A stretch of DNA of 64,000 bases from Cohaesibacter sp. ES.047 (GCF_900215505.1 NZ_LT907844.1:806001-870000), one strand, 5' to 3'. Counted from the stretch's first letter, positions 27,705 through 36,990 are shown. The notes: generated from the sequence alone by a model not told the origin. Numbers and translations are program-made.

Positions 27705-28175
27705 ATGTTTGAAAAACTCATGGAAATGTTCCGCGAATTGGCGGGCGAGACAGAAGACAGCCAGCTCTTCGCCGATGGAGATCCCCGGGTCGCAACAGCC
27801 GCTTTGCTCGTGCATCTTGTATCAGTTGATGGTGTGATCGACGAGCGGGAACAGGCGGTGCTGAAATCGGTTTTGAGAGAGAAATTCTCGCTCTCCGATG
27901 ATGAAACTGCCGAATTGATTGCTTTTGCGCATCAACGGGACAAGGAAGCGGTCGACTTCTATCACTTCACATCGGTTCTGAAACGCGACCTTGATGACGA
28001 AGGCCGGAACCAAATCATCGAAATGATGTGGGAGCTGGTGTTTGCGGATGGTCAGATCGACGAATTCGAAGACAATATGGTCTGGCGGGTGTCCGAGCTG
28101 CTCGGCGTTTCCAGGCGGGAACGCATCCGGATGCGGCAGCATGTTCAGGCGCAGGCGGAGCAGCCTGAAGAATGA
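27705..28175 (+). CDS. TerB-like protein
   Basis: A 156-residue acidic alpha-helical protein of the TerB family. The repeated element is visible twice: VSVDGVIDEREQAVLKSVL near 45-65 and VFADGQIDEFEDNMVWRVSELL near 118-140, matching the D-G-x-I-x-x-x-E metal-binding motif of TerB folds. Homologues associate with the tellurite/stress systems but this stand-alone type is common and uncharacterised. No terC, terD or vWA genes are near. Its stop overlaps the next gene's ATG by four bases, so the two are translationally coupled. Confidence 0.82.
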   Translation: MFEKLMEMFRELAGETEDSQLFADGDPRVATAALLVHLVSVDGVIDEREQAVLKSVLREKFSLSDDETAELIAFAHQRDKEAVDFYHFTSVLKRDLDDEGRNQIIEMMWELVFADGQIDEFEDNMVWRVSELLGVSRRERIRMRQHVQAQAEQPEE

Positions 28176-28900
28176 GCGGTATCAAGAGGGCGGACGGAGA
28201 CAGGGTTCTCATAATCCTGCATCAGGAGACCTCGATACCTGGCCGTGTGGGCACAATGCTCGAGGGACGGGGCTTCAAGCTTGACATTCGTCGACCGCGA
28301 TTTGGTGATCCGTTGCCCAAAAGCATGGACGCGCATGCCGGGGCGGTGATCTTCGGTGGCCCCATGAGCGCCAATGATCCCGACGCCTTCATCAAGCGCG
28401 AAACCGACTGGATTTCGGTGCCCTTGCGGGACAATAAGCCATTTCTGGGCATTTGCCTTGGCGGTCAGATGCTGTCCAAGCAGCTGGGCGGGCAGGTAAC
28501 GGCCCATCCGAAGGATCTGGTGGAAATCGGCTATTATCCCATTCGGCCCACAGAGGCGGGGGAGACTTTGATGTCATGGCCGAAAAAAGTCTATCAGTGG
28601 CACGGAGAGGGTTTTTCTCTGCCCAAGGAGGCGGAGTTGCTGGCCAGTGGTGACACCTTCCACAATCAGGCCTTCCGGTATGGTGAGAATGCGTTCGGGC
28701 TGCAGTTCCATCCGGAAGTGACCCTGCGCATGATGCATATCTGGACGACCAAGGCCTCCGAGCGCCTCAAGTATCCCGGCGCGAAGAAAAAGCGCAACCA
28801 CTATGCCGGACGGTTCCTTTATGACCCGGCTGTGGATCGGTGGCTTGTGGCTTTTCTTGACCAATGGATCGGGATTGCCGGTCCTCGCCAGCCGCGATAG
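28172..28900 (+). CDS. Class I glutamine amidotransferase-like protein
   Basis: A 242-residue stand-alone GATase1. The catalytic nucleophile elbow is FLGICLGGQMLSKQLGG near residue 95, and the His/Glu of the triad lie in FGLQFHPEVTLRMM near 180. An FGGPMSANDPDAFIK segment matches the GuaA-like subgroup annotated as glutamine amidotransferase. It lacks a synthetase domain, so it either pairs with an unknown acceptor enzyme or hydrolyses gamma-glutamyl bonds as PuuD-like enzymes do. It overlaps the TerB-like gene by four bases. Confidence 0.87.
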   Translation: MSGIKRADGDRVLIILHQETSIPGRVGTMLEGRGFKLDIRRPRFGDPLPKSMDAHAGAVIFGGPMSANDPDAFIKRETDWISVPLRDNKPFLGICLGGQMLSKQLGGQVTAHPKDLVEIGYYPIRPTEAGETLMSWPKKVYQWHGEGFSLPKEAELLASGDTFHNQAFRYGENAFGLQFHPEVTLRMMHIWTTKASERLKYPGAKKKRNHYAGRFLYDPAVDRWLVAFLDQWIGIAGPRQPR

Positions 28901-29360
28901 TCAATTCGCTTTGCAATTTGCGAAGAGGCTCTTGCAATCTGCAAGTCTCAGATCTTAACAGCTGTTTAGTGTGCCGACCGGTGTGGCCGTATGTTGTGGG
29001 CGCTGGTTGATCATGCATCAATATATTGATTTTCCACGCGTTCTCTGTATCTGGCATGCATCTTGCCATTAAAAGATAAGCTGGCATCTGGTATTTGCGT
29101 AGCCAGCACATTTTAAAAAGCCCCGATGCGTGCGTGTTTTGTGTCCGTATTGGGGCTTTTCAATAGGGTGACGGTACCGGCATTCCTCACCAAAGGTGTT
29201 TTTTCAGCGAATCTGGGGTGAATTTACGGTGTGATCTTGCAGCCGTGTTGCAGGATCGCTAAATGAGAAACGTGTTATCGGCGCTTGGGCGCCGTCTTTG
29301 TCCCGCCGGTTGACCGTGATCGCAAGGGGCTATGGCCTACCGAGTGTTGTGAGGGTGAAT
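28901..29360. other. Intergenic region with a terminator and possible small transcript
   Basis: No coding sequence is supported. A strong terminator at 29115-29160 lies 215 bases beyond the amidotransferase stop. Either the mRNA has a long 3' end or a separate short RNA ends there. The last 200 bases form the promoter region of the YggT gene. Confidence 0.5.
29115..29160 (+). terminator. Intrinsic terminator between the amidotransferase and YggT genes
   Basis: AAAAGCCCC (29116-29124) pairs with GGGGCTTTT (29152-29160), plus inner pairing. The A tract before the stem would also serve the other strand. Confidence 0.8.
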
Positions 29361-29639
29361 ATGACAGCTCTAATTCTTCTGATTGATCAGGTCCTCGCGA
29401 TCTATACCTATATTGTGATTGCCACGGCGGTGTTTTCCTGGCTGTTCGCATTCAACATCGTCAATCCGCGCAACCAGATCGTCTCGACGATCTATGAGGT
29501 TTGCTGGCGTTTGACCGAGCCGATATTGTCGCGTATTCGCGGGATCATTCCGGTGATGGGTGGTCTTGATCTTTCGCCGATCGTGCTGTTGCTGGCCATC
29601 TTCTTTGTGCGCAACCTGCTGCGCACCGGTATCTACTGA
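29361..29639 (+). CDS. YggT family inner-membrane protein
   Basis: A 92-residue protein with two YggT-type helices: residues 1-30 (LILLIDQVLAIYTYIVIATAVFSWLFAF) and 65-88 (LSPIVLLLAIFFVRNLL). The loop holds the conserved VNPRNQIVSTIYEVCWRLTEPILSRIR and P-x-x-G-G-L-D-L-S-P. In plants and cyanobacteria, relatives affect nucleoid or chloroplast-division and haem insertion (CCB3); the proteobacterial role is not settled. GAGGGTGAAT precedes the ATG at 29361; a longer frame upstream is not needed. Confidence 0.88.
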   Translation: MTALILLIDQVLAIYTYIVIATAVFSWLFAFNIVNPRNQIVSTIYEVCWRLTEPILSRIRGIIPVMGGLDLSPIVLLLAIFFVRNLLRTGIY

Positions 29640-29720
29640 TCGGTTTTAAAGCGCTTGTGGTGCTGCGATAGGCATACGGTCTGGTTGCACCTGGGCGTTT
29701 TCCAAAAGTGAATTGTCATT

Positions 29721-29758
29721 AAAAAAAGCGCGGATGCCAGAAGGTATCCGCGCTTTTT
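29721..29758. terminator. Bidirectional terminator between the YggT gene and ppa
   Basis: GCGCGGAT (29728-29735) pairs with ATCCGCGC (29746-29753), extended by GCC/GGT, with A7 before and T5 after, between convergent genes. Confidence 0.92.
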
Positions 29759-29802
29759 CATGTCTGGATTGGTTGTCCGGTCGATAAGACCTTGAGACAG
29801 CC

Positions 29803-30327
29803 TTAGTTTTTCACGTTGTCGATGGAAATCTGAATCATTTCCATGGCTTTTTCCGGGCCGGCCCAGTCATCGATTTTGACCCATTTGCCGGGCTCGAGAT
29901 CCTTGTAGTGCTCGAAGAAATGCTTGATCTGTTCGATCAGGTTTTTGGGCAGATCTTCATAGGTCTTGATGTGATCGTAGTGGCTGGTCAGCTTGGAGTG
30001 CGGCACGGCGACGACTTTTTCGTCCTTGCCGCCGTCATCTTCCATGATCAGTACGCCAATCGGACGGGCGCGCATGACCACACCGGGGCTGAGCTGGGCA
30101 TCGCCCACGACGAGCACGTCGATCGGGTCGCCATCGTCGGCAAGGGTGTTCGGGATGAAGCCATAGTCGCAAGGATAGGCCATGGGGGTGAACAGGAAGC
30201 GGTCCACAAAGACGGCACCGGAATCCTTCTCGACTTCATATTTTACAGAAGAACCCTTTGGCACTTCAATCACGACAAAGATGTCTTCCGGTGCGTTCTT
30301 GCCGGCAGGGATTTCGCTGATATTCAT
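29803..30327 (-). CDS. ppa: Inorganic pyrophosphatase (family I)
   Basis: A 174-residue soluble enzyme hydrolysing pyrophosphate to phosphate with Mg2+, pulling biosynthetic reactions forward. Landmarks: [50 protein letters not shown] with the catalytic Asp cluster, and [13 protein letters not shown]. Length equals the E. coli enzyme (175). GGAGTTGCAGCC before the ATG at 30327 sets the start; the frame is open for 52 more codons upstream without support. Confidence 0.96.
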   Translation of the reverse strand: MNISEIPAGKNAPEDIFVVIEVPKGSSVKYEVEKDSGAVFVDRFLFTPMAYPCDYGFIPNTLADDGDPIDVLVVGDAQLSPGVVMRARPIGVLIMEDDGGKDEKVVAVPHSKLTSHYDHIKTYEDLPKNLIEQIKHFFEHYKDLEPGKWVKIDDWAGPEKAMEMIQISIDNVKN

Positions 30328-30710
30328 GGCTGCAACTCCAATTGGGGCCTGATGCTCGTCCGGCCCGATTGCAATAAATCGGACAGGGTTGGACCCGACC
30401 AATTGCATGCCAACCCCACGTCGCCATGCAATGGTCGATTGTTGTTGCCGGTTTAGGGTTTCTTTGCCGTGAGTGCAAGACAAACCTTTGATCTAGCGAC
30501 GCGTCTTTCTTTGCTGTGCCGGATCAAGCGCCTGTAATTTTCCGTATAAATGCGTTGATCTTCAAAATTTTAGTGATCGGCTCTGTGCAAATTTTAAGTA
30601 TTTATTGGAACCTTTTTCGGGCTTAGCGCGTCATATAAGCGAGGGCGATGAGGGAAAACACTGAAATCGCTTGGACTTTAAATATCAACTGATCAGTCGT
30701 GAGGATGAAA
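30328..30710. other. Divergent intergenic region between ppa and the small secreted gene
   Basis: Promoters for ppa (leftward) and the small secreted gene (rightward) must lie in these 383 bases. No gene, repeat or structured RNA was recognised. Confidence 0.5.
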
Positions 30711-31121
30711 ATGGTTGTTTTTGATCCGGTTAAGTTCATGGGGTTTGTCGCCGGTAGCTCTCTTTTGGGAGCGATTTTGCTTCTTGGCTCTCCGGCGCGA
30801 TCTCAAGAGATGACGTCGCAATACAGCAAGGTCGAAACGGCACCGTGCATGACTCGCATCGTCGATGCGGAAGGCCAGCATTTGAAGCAGCTCTAAAGGC
30901 GGAGAGGGAGTTTCTTTGTGCTTGCGCGCGATCGCACCAACGCCGAGGATCAGGCGCTGGTTATCACCAAATACCAAAAGCATGACGATTGCATCGCTGG
31001 CTTGGTCGAAGCGACGGCCGAACCCGATGCCGAAAAATTGGTGAGGAATTTCGTCTGCGGTCAGGTTCAGGCCAAATGGAACAAAAAGACCGGCAATCTG
31101 GCGGACAGCATGCAGTTCTGA
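30711..31121 (+). pseudogene. Small secreted protein gene interrupted by an in-frame stop
   Basis: From the ATG at 30711 (preceded by GAGGATGAAA) the frame encodes a signal peptide (hydrophobic core GFVAGSSLLGAILLL, cleavage near SPARSQ) and 29 further residues with one Cys, then stops at 30894-30896 (TAA). The same frame reopens and runs to TGA at 31119-31121, giving about 75 residues with two Cys (DDCIAGLVEAT, RNFVCGQVQAKWN). Around the stop another frame reads FEAALKAEREFLCACA, which looks more protein-like. Two compensating frameshifts in a decayed gene, a sequencing error, or two real small genes are all possible. No family was recognised. Confidence 0.4.
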
Positions 31122-31172
31122 GTATACATAAACTGATGATCGAAAGCTGCGGCACTTAGGCCAGCAGCGAGT

Positions 31173-31202
31173 GGGGAGCCCTTGACCGGCTGCCCTTTTT
31201 TT
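31173..31202 (+). terminator. Terminator of the small secreted gene
   Basis: GGGGAGCC (31173-31180) pairs with GGCTGCCC (31188-31195) with one mismatch, followed by seven T. Its presence suggests the unit is still transcribed. Confidence 0.7.
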
Positions 31203-31273
31203 ATGCCTTCATGCCGTGACGTTGGCGCCGCACCGTTCTTTGCTTCTTGAAGCGATGTAGATCGAGCAAAAAG

Positions 31274-31313
31274 ACAAAAAAAGAAACCCGCCGGTGGTTG
31301 CCGACGGGTTTCT
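31274..31313 (-). terminator. Terminator of glnK-amtB
   Basis: On the minus strand AGAAACCCGTCGG pairs with CCGGCGGGTTTCT (one mismatch) around CAACCA, followed by a T-rich run; about 76 bases past the amtB stop. Confidence 0.88.
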
Positions 31314-31388
31314 CCCTCTGGAGCCCAGTTGTGGGCAAGTGAGCTTTGAGCGGAGGAGGTGATGGCCTCCGCTCTGCTCTTGTATCGC

Positions 31389-32738
31389 TTATACGCGCTG
31401 GCTGCCGTGGCCGAATTCCGGGTATGCTTCGACGCCGATTTCGGCTTTGTCGAGACCCATGTATTCTTCTTCTTCGGTAACACGGATGCCCATGACGGCT
31501 TTCAGGATGCCCCATACGATGAACGAGCAGACAAGGGTGAAGACGCCGTAGGAGACGACACCGATGAACTGGGTCACGTAGGAGGTGCCATCGTTGGTGA
31601 ACGGAACAATCATGGTGCCCCAGATGCCAGCCAGAAGGTGGACAGGGATTGCGCCGACAACGTCATCGATTTTCAGCTTGTCGAGAAGCGGAACCGCAAA
31701 GACGACGATGGCTGCGCCGATGGCGCCGATGATGATGGCCTGACCAATGGTTGGGGTCAGCGGTTCAGCGGTGATGGCAACAAGGCCAGCCAGTGCGCCG
31801 TTGAGGACCATGGTCACGTCGACCTTCTTGTAGAGGATCTGCAGAAGGATCATTGCCGTGACGACACCGCCAGCAGCTGCCATGTTGGTGTTGGCAAAGA
31901 TGCGGGAAACGTCGGTCACATCACCAATGGTGCCCATAGCGAGCTGGGATGCGCCGTTGAAGCCGAACCAGCCGAGCCACAGGATGAACGTGCCAAGGGT
32001 CGCCAGAGCAACGTTGGAAGCAGGCATCGGGTTCACGGTGCCATCTGCTGCGTATTTGCCTTTACGTGCACCGAGAAGCAGAGCACCAGCAAGAGCTGCC
32101 CAGCCACCAACGGAGTGAACGAGCGTGGAACCGGCGAAATCGGAGAAGCCCATTTCGGACAGCCAACCTGCACCCCACTGCCAGGACCCGGCGATTGGGT
32201 AGATGAAACCGGTCAGGACCACTGTGAAGATCATGAAAGGCCACAGTTTGATGCGCTCGGCAAGGGTACCGGACACGATGGATGCGGCGGTTGCCACGAA
32301 CACCATCTGGAAAAACCAGTCAGATGCGGTGGAATAGCCGGTATCCAGAGCGTTGCCGCCAACCGCATCGATGCCATACATGAAGGAGAAGGAACCGATA
32401 TAGCCACCATCAACGCCGGTGTACATCAGGTTGTAGCCGATCAGGTAGTACATGATGCCTGCAACGGAATACAGGGCGATGTTCTTCAGGCTCTGCATCG
32501 AGACGTTCTTGGTGCGAACCAGACCGGCTTCGAGCATTGCGAAACCAGCGGCCATCCACATGACGAGGAAGCCACCGATCAAGAAGAGCAAGGTGTTCAG
32601 AATATATTGAGTATGACTAGCAGCTTCGCCGGTCGCGGCTGCTACTTCGGCAGCTGGAGCGGCGGCGTCCTGTGCAAGGGCCGGGCCCGCCACAAAGGCA
32701 GCTGCGCCAACAAGAAGGGCAAGGGTTACTTTTGACAT
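31389..32738 (-). CDS. amtB: Ammonium transporter AmtB
   Basis: A 449-residue inner-membrane channel with a cleavable signal peptide (about 22 residues, ending AGPALA) and a variable Ala-rich linker before eleven transmembrane helices. Family signatures are FMLEAGLVR-like FAMLEAGLVRTKNV, DFAGSTLVHSVGGWAALAGALLLGARKGKY with the first pore histidine, LGTFILWLGWFGFNGAS, and a later HLLAGIWGT with the second. The C-terminal tail binds GlnK. It is 43 bases downstream of glnK on the same strand, the near-universal pairing for nitrogen-controlled ammonium uptake. Confidence 0.97.
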   Translation of the reverse strand: MSKVTLALLVGAAAFVAGPALAQDAAAPAAEVAAATGEAASHTQYILNTLLFLIGGFLVMWMAAGFAMLEAGLVRTKNVSMQSLKNIALYSVAGIMYYLIGYNLMYTGVDGGYIGSFSFMYGIDAVGGNALDTGYSTASDWFFQMVFVATAASIVSGTLAERIKLWPFMIFTVVLTGFIYPIAGSWQWGAGWLSEMGFSDFAGSTLVHSVGGWAALAGALLLGARKGKYAADGTVNPMPASNVALATLGTFILWLGWFGFNGASQLAMGTIGDVTDVSRIFANTNMAAAGGVVTAMILLQILYKKVDVTMVLNGALAGLVAITAEPLTPTIGQAIIIGAIGAAIVVFAVPLLDKLKIDDVVGAIPVHLLAGIWGTMIVPFTNDGTSYVTQFIGVVSYGVFTLVCSFIVWGILKAVMGIRVTEEEEYMGLDKAEIGVEAYPEFGHGSQRV

Positions 32739-32781
32739 AGGGTTGTCCTTGATTTTTCGCTTCTACTTGACTGGGATTGGC

Positions 32782-33129
<348 letters not shown>

Positions 33130-33222
33130 TCATGTCCCTCATTGGGTTTCTTTTTTGACGATACCTCCCCAAATGTCAGGCGAATTCGGGTCGGGCTTTT
33201 TCGTTTCATCCCCCTTGCTCTT

Positions 33223-33237
33223 TCAAGAGCCGTGCCA
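33223..33237 (-). promoter_or_regulatory. Sigma-54 (RpoN) promoter for glnK-amtB
   Basis: On the minus strand TGGCACGGCTCTTGA matches the -24/-12 consensus TGGCACG-N4-TTGC, with one change in the -12 element. It lies about 105 bases upstream of the glnK start, as expected for an NtrC-activated operon. Confidence 0.8.
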
Positions 33238-33315
33238 ATTTCAGTAACTTTTTGTTAAGCTACTGAAAACGCGTTGAAATCGGGAATTTGAGTTTGGAAA
33301 TGTGGCTTGCTTGAT

Positions 33316-33373
33316 AATTGTGCAACGACCAATTTTGACTAAAAAACGCTCAAAAAATATAAATTGCACAATT
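33316..33373. promoter_or_regulatory. Enhancer-like inverted repeat upstream of the sigma-54 promoter
   Basis: AATTGTGCAA (33316-33325) and TTGCACAATT (33364-33373) are exact reverse complements, 48 bases apart centre to centre. They lie 80-150 bases upstream of the promoter, the usual place for NtrC enhancer sites, and contain the TGCAC half-site core. Binding is inferred. Confidence 0.45.
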
Positions 33374-33499
33374 TTTGTCCAGTTAAATGCCTCGATTTTC
33401 AAATCATGGCCCGGTGGGGAGTCATTTCAAGAGTTTAAACTGCTCAAGCTTTGGGCGATATGGTTAATTCGTCTGGCGAGCGTCCGTCTGCAGTGCCAC

Positions 33500-34363
33500 T
33501 TATATGCTCACTTTGCGAATTAGTCCTTCCTGAACAGTAGAGGCGACCAAAACCCCGTCGCGGCGAAAAATGGATCCGCGATTGAAACTGCGCGCGCCGC
33601 CGGCCCATGGACTGTCCTGGGAATAGAGCAGCCATTCGTCCGCCTTAAAGTCGGCATGAAACCACATGGCATGGTCAAGGCTTGCTGCGCTGATGTCCTC
33701 GTGGAATACCGAGCGGCCATGGGCAAACAGCGATGTGTCGAGCAGGGTCATGTCGGAGGCATAGGCCAGAGCGCATTTGTGAATGGCCGGATCATCTGGC
33801 AGTTTTGAGGTTGTTCGAACCCAAACATGCTGGATCGGATCGAGCTTCTTGTTGGTCGTGTAATGCTCGATATTCACCGGGCGCAATTCGATGGGCCGTG
33901 TGCGCCGGAAATAGCCTTTGATGTCATCCGGAGCCTTGGTCATCAGCGCCTCAAAGACGTCTTTTTCTGTGGCGAGGTCTTCCGGCGCGGGTACGTCAGG
34001 CATGCCCATCTGATGAGCAAAGCTTTCTTCCTTTTTATGAAAGGAGGCCGACATGGCAAAAATCGCCTCGCCATGCTGGATCGCCAGCACACGGCGCGTG
34101 ACAAAGGACTGGCCGTCGCGCAGATTGTCCACTTGGTAGATGATGGGCGTGGTGGGATCGCCCGGTCGCATGAAATAGCATTGCAGAGAATGGGCGAAGC
34201 GATCCGGCGGCACTGTGCGCGATGCTGCAACGAGGGCCTGACCAATCACCTGGCCACCAAAGACCCGCTGCCATCCCTCCTTTGGACTTGTGCCCCGGAA
34301 CAGATTTACCTCCAGTTGCTCCAGATCGAGAATGGAAAGCAGAGTGTCAATTGCTGAATTCAT
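33500..34363 (-). CDS. tesB: Acyl-CoA thioesterase II (TesB)
   Basis: A 287-residue double-hotdog thioesterase hydrolysing medium- and long-chain acyl-CoA. Landmarks: LEQLEVNLFRGTSP, RVFGGQVIGQALVAASRTV, HSLQCYFMRPGDPTTPIIYQVD and the second hotdog with YASDMTLLDTSLFAHG and LDHAMWFHADFKADEWLLY, containing the catalytic Asp region and His. Length matches E. coli TesB (286). It is divergent from an UbiH-type hydroxylase gene and otherwise stands alone. Confidence 0.95.
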   Translation of the reverse strand: MNSAIDTLLSILDLEQLEVNLFRGTSPKEGWQRVFGGQVIGQALVAASRTVPPDRFAHSLQCYFMRPGDPTTPIIYQVDNLRDGQSFVTRRVLAIQHGEAIFAMSASFHKKEESFAHQMGMPDVPAPEDLATEKDVFEALMTKAPDDIKGYFRRTRPIELRPVNIEHYTTNKKLDPIQHVWVRTTSKLPDDPAIHKCALAYASDMTLLDTSLFAHGRSVFHEDISAASLDHAMWFHADFKADEWLLYSQDSPWAGGARSFNRGSIFRRDGVLVASTVQEGLIRKVSI

Positions 34364-34577
34364 GTGAAGGTCCGTCGGCTTACTAGATAACGTGCTGGTT
34401 TAAAGACGTCACAGTCTCCGAATTGGCGTGTGATTGCAATTGGTCCGGAGTCGGAAATTAGGGGTATTGGGGTTGCCTGATAAGAACTTGTGCTTTCGCT
34501 TCTTCGTAGAAAGATGCATAAACTGAGGCGAAACGGAACTGACAGGCACCGGTTGGCCTGTCCGGAAAGGAAGACCG

Positions 34578-35828
34578 ATGTCAACAAGCAAAGGCCAAGC
34601 GCACACCGAACCGATGGACCGTTATGATCTGGTGATTGCCGGTGGTGGCTATGTGGGCCTGTCGCTGGCACTGGCTGTCCGTCAGGCTGTCGACTTGTCG
34701 GTGCTGGTGATCGAACCGCAGCCCTTTGATGTGATGCGCAAGGATGAGCGCGCGTCAGCAGTGGCCGCTGCGGCTGGGCGAATGCTTGATGAACTGGGTG
34801 TGTGGCAGACCATCGAGCCGGACGCCGAACCCATTCGCGACATGATCGTTACCGACAGCAAGCTTCAGGATGTGGTGCGGCCGGTGTTGCTGACATTCGA
34901 GGGCGATACGGACAATGGCGAGCCCTTTGCACACATGGTGCCAAACGGTGTGATGGTGGGTGCCCTGCAGGATGCAGCGCGTGATGCCGGCGTCGAGCTC
35001 GTTGAAGCGGAGTCGGTGCGTGATTTTGTTGATGAAGAAGCGCGGGTGCTGATATCGCTTGCCTCGGGCAAGGTTATCGAGGCGGGGCTGTTGATTGCTG
35101 CGGATGGCGTGCGGTCGCGCCTTAGGGATCTTGCAGGCATTTCGACCGTCAAGGTCGACTATGATCAGGTTGGCATCGTGACCACCGTCGAGCATGAGCG
35201 GCCCCATGAAGGACGGGCGGTGGAGCATTTTCTGCCAGCTGGTCCCTTTGCCATTCTGCCACTCAAGGGCAATCGCTCGTCTCTGGTATGGAATGAGCGC
35301 ACGAGCGACGCCAGACGCATGCTGGACATGGATGATTTCACCTTCGGGCTTGAGCTGGAACGCCGGTTCGGCAAGCAGCTGGGGGCGCTCAAGGAGCTTG
35401 GTCCCCGCAAGGGCTTTCCGCTCGGCATGACACTTGCGCGGTCTTATGTCGCGCCGCGCTTTGCCCTGATCGGCGATGCTGCACACGGTATTCATCCGAT
35501 TGCCGGGCAGGGGCTCAATCTGGGTTTCAAGGATGCGGCGGCTCTGGCCGAGGTGATTGTCGCGGGCGCACGGTTGGGCGAGGATATCGGGTCGCTTACC
35601 GTTCTGGAGCGCTATCAGAGCTGGCGCCGGTTCGATGTGGTGCAGATGGGCATGACTTGCGATCTTCTCAACAGGCTATTCTCGAACCGCAGCGACGTGT
35701 TGCGTCATGTGCGTGATTTCGGGCTGGGTGTTGTCGAGCGGCTACCGGCCCTCAAACGCATGTTCATAGAGGAAGCCGCTGGCAATCGGGGTGATGTGCC
35801 GCGCCTGCTCAAGGGAGAGGCGCTGTGA
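34578..35828 (+). CDS. UbiH/UbiF-family FAD-dependent hydroxylase (ubiquinone biosynthesis)
   Basis: A 416-residue flavoprotein monooxygenase. FAD-binding elements are present: the Rossmann GxGxxG in DLVIAGGGYVGLSLALAV (19-36), DG fingerprint LLIAADGVRSRLRDLAG near 170-186, and GDAAHGIHPIAGQGLNLGFKDAAAL near 300-325. This is the order of UbiH/UbiF/UbiL enzymes that hydroxylate the ubiquinone ring with O2 and NADPH. Which ring position (C1, C5 or C6) it uses cannot be told from sequence. AAGGAAGACCG precedes the ATG. Confidence 0.9.
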   Translation: MSTSKGQAHTEPMDRYDLVIAGGGYVGLSLALAVRQAVDLSVLVIEPQPFDVMRKDERASAVAAAAGRMLDELGVWQTIEPDAEPIRDMIVTDSKLQDVVRPVLLTFEGDTDNGEPFAHMVPNGVMVGALQDAARDAGVELVEAESVRDFVDEEARVLISLASGKVIEAGLLIAADGVRSRLRDLAGISTVKVDYDQVGIVTTVEHERPHEGRAVEHFLPAGPFAILPLKGNRSSLVWNERTSDARRMLDMDDFTFGLELERRFGKQLGALKELGPRKGFPLGMTLARSYVAPRFALIGDAAHGIHPIAGQGLNLGFKDAAALAEVIVAGARLGEDIGSLTVLERYQSWRRFDVVQMGMTCDLLNRLFSNRSDVLRHVRDFGLGVVERLPALKRMFIEEAAGNRGDVPRLLKGEAL

Positions 35829-35849
35829 GGCTGTCCACCGCGCGTGGTG

Positions 35850-36077
35850 TCAGTCTTCGAGCCTGCGGGCTTCGCTCGCCAGCATGATCGGCACGCCCTC
35901 GCGGATGGGATAGGCCAACTTGGCTGCCTTGCTGATCAGTTCCTGCGCGCCCTCGTCGTAGATGAGTGTTGTCTTGCTCACCGGGCAGACGAGAATTTCC
36001 AGAAGCTTGCGATCAACTGTTCCGGTTTTTCCCTCCGGTTGGGCGGTTTTGCTAAATTGTGACTCTGCCACACTCAA
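35850..36077 (-). CDS. Trm112-family protein
   Basis: A 75-residue protein whose core (about 22-75) reads [20 protein letters not shown], then [20 protein letters not shown]: the YcaR/Trm112 zinc-ribbon-like fold. One Cys is present (LVCP) and the other zinc ligands are lost, as usual in bacteria. Eukaryotic Trm112 activates several methyltransferases of tRNA, rRNA and eRF1; bacterial versions are thought to play a similar partner role. It follows the Lon-N protein and CnoX-like genes on the same strand, a conserved alphaproteobacterial trio. Confidence 0.9.
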   Translation of the reverse strand: MSVAESQFSKTAQPEGKTGTVDRKLLEILVCPVSKTTLIYDEGAQELISKAAKLAYPIREGVPIMLASEARRLED

Positions 36078-36110
36078 TCTCCCGTGTTTTCCGATCGCTT
36101 CTGCCGGTCT

Positions 36111-36809
36111 TTATTGCAGGGTGGCCGTGCCGTCGCTGTCGCCGCTTGCCAGATGCATTTCGGTGATGGCGATCAGTGTTTCGGCGCGCAAGGACAGGCT
36201 TTCTGCTTCCAGAAGAGCCTGTTTTTCGGCAATTCCGTAAGGACTCATCATGGACAGGGAATTGACCAGAATCTCGTTTGACGATTTGGCCACATTGTCC
36301 CAGTCCGCTTCCATATCGTTGGCGTCGAGAAAGGCGCGGAACATTCCGAGCAGTCCGTCCCGGTCGACCGCTTCCTCGCCAAAGCCTTCAATCAGGTCCT
36401 CTGCGAATTCCTCGCAATCCACCTCTGCCATGCGGAAGGGAAAGTCGGATTGCTTTTCGGATACCAGCTTGAAGCGGCAAAGCCCGGCCAGCGTGATCAA
36501 CACACGCCCGTCACCGGTTTCGCCATAGGCCGAGATCCGTCCCAGACAGCCGATCTGCTGGAGTTGGGAGGATCCGTTGCTGTCGTCGCTATCCTCGAGT
36601 ACGACGTCGTCTTCCTTGAGCGGCTGGATCATGCCGATGATGCGGTCATTCTGCATCGCATGCTCGATCATGGCGATATAACGGTCCTCGAAGATGTTAA
36701 GCGGCATCTGGGTGCGTGGCAGCAACAGGACTTCTTCGAGCGGAAAGATTGGAATGATGGCCGGAATGTCTCTCGGGCTGTCATAGTAGGCGTTGCCAGC
36801 TTGGGCCAT
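36111..36809 (-). CDS. Lon N-terminal (substrate-binding) domain protein
   Basis: A 232-residue protein with only the Lon N domain: IPIFPLEEVLLLPRTQMPLNIFEDRYIAMIEHAM, then RIIGMIQPL and QIGCLGRISAYGETGDGRVLITLAGLCRFKL. No AAA or protease part is present. Such proteins are widespread and resemble the substrate-binding half of cereblon/Lon; they may act as protein-quality adaptors. It is 33 bases upstream of the Trm112 gene and 180 bases after the CnoX-like gene, same strand. Confidence 0.9.
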   Translation of the reverse strand: MAQAGNAYYDSPRDIPAIIPIFPLEEVLLLPRTQMPLNIFEDRYIAMIEHAMQNDRIIGMIQPLKEDDVVLEDSDDSNGSSQLQQIGCLGRISAYGETGDGRVLITLAGLCRFKLVSEKQSDFPFRMAEVDCEEFAEDLIEGFGEEAVDRDGLLGMFRAFLDANDMEADWDNVAKSSNEILVNSLSMMSPYGIAEKQALLEAESLSLRAETLIAITEMHLASGDSDGTATLQ

Positions 36810-36990
36810 GGTTTCTCCTTGTTCCCCGCGCGGCGCACTTGGTCGCGCGCGGACAGCTTTCTAGTCGGAAATTGTCTTGTCGCCACAAGGCGCGGTCTCC
36901 GGCCACTCCCACCCTGCCTGACAGACTCAGTCACGCAGGGTGATTTGGCCGGTCGATATGCCAGTTCAGGCCGGGAGGCCGGTTCGGTCC

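Noticed and set aside
31359..32735. 458-codon frame antisense to amtB
   Set aside because: Mirrors the ammonium transporter exactly; the composition (His, Gly, Asp) is that of a reverse-complement shadow.
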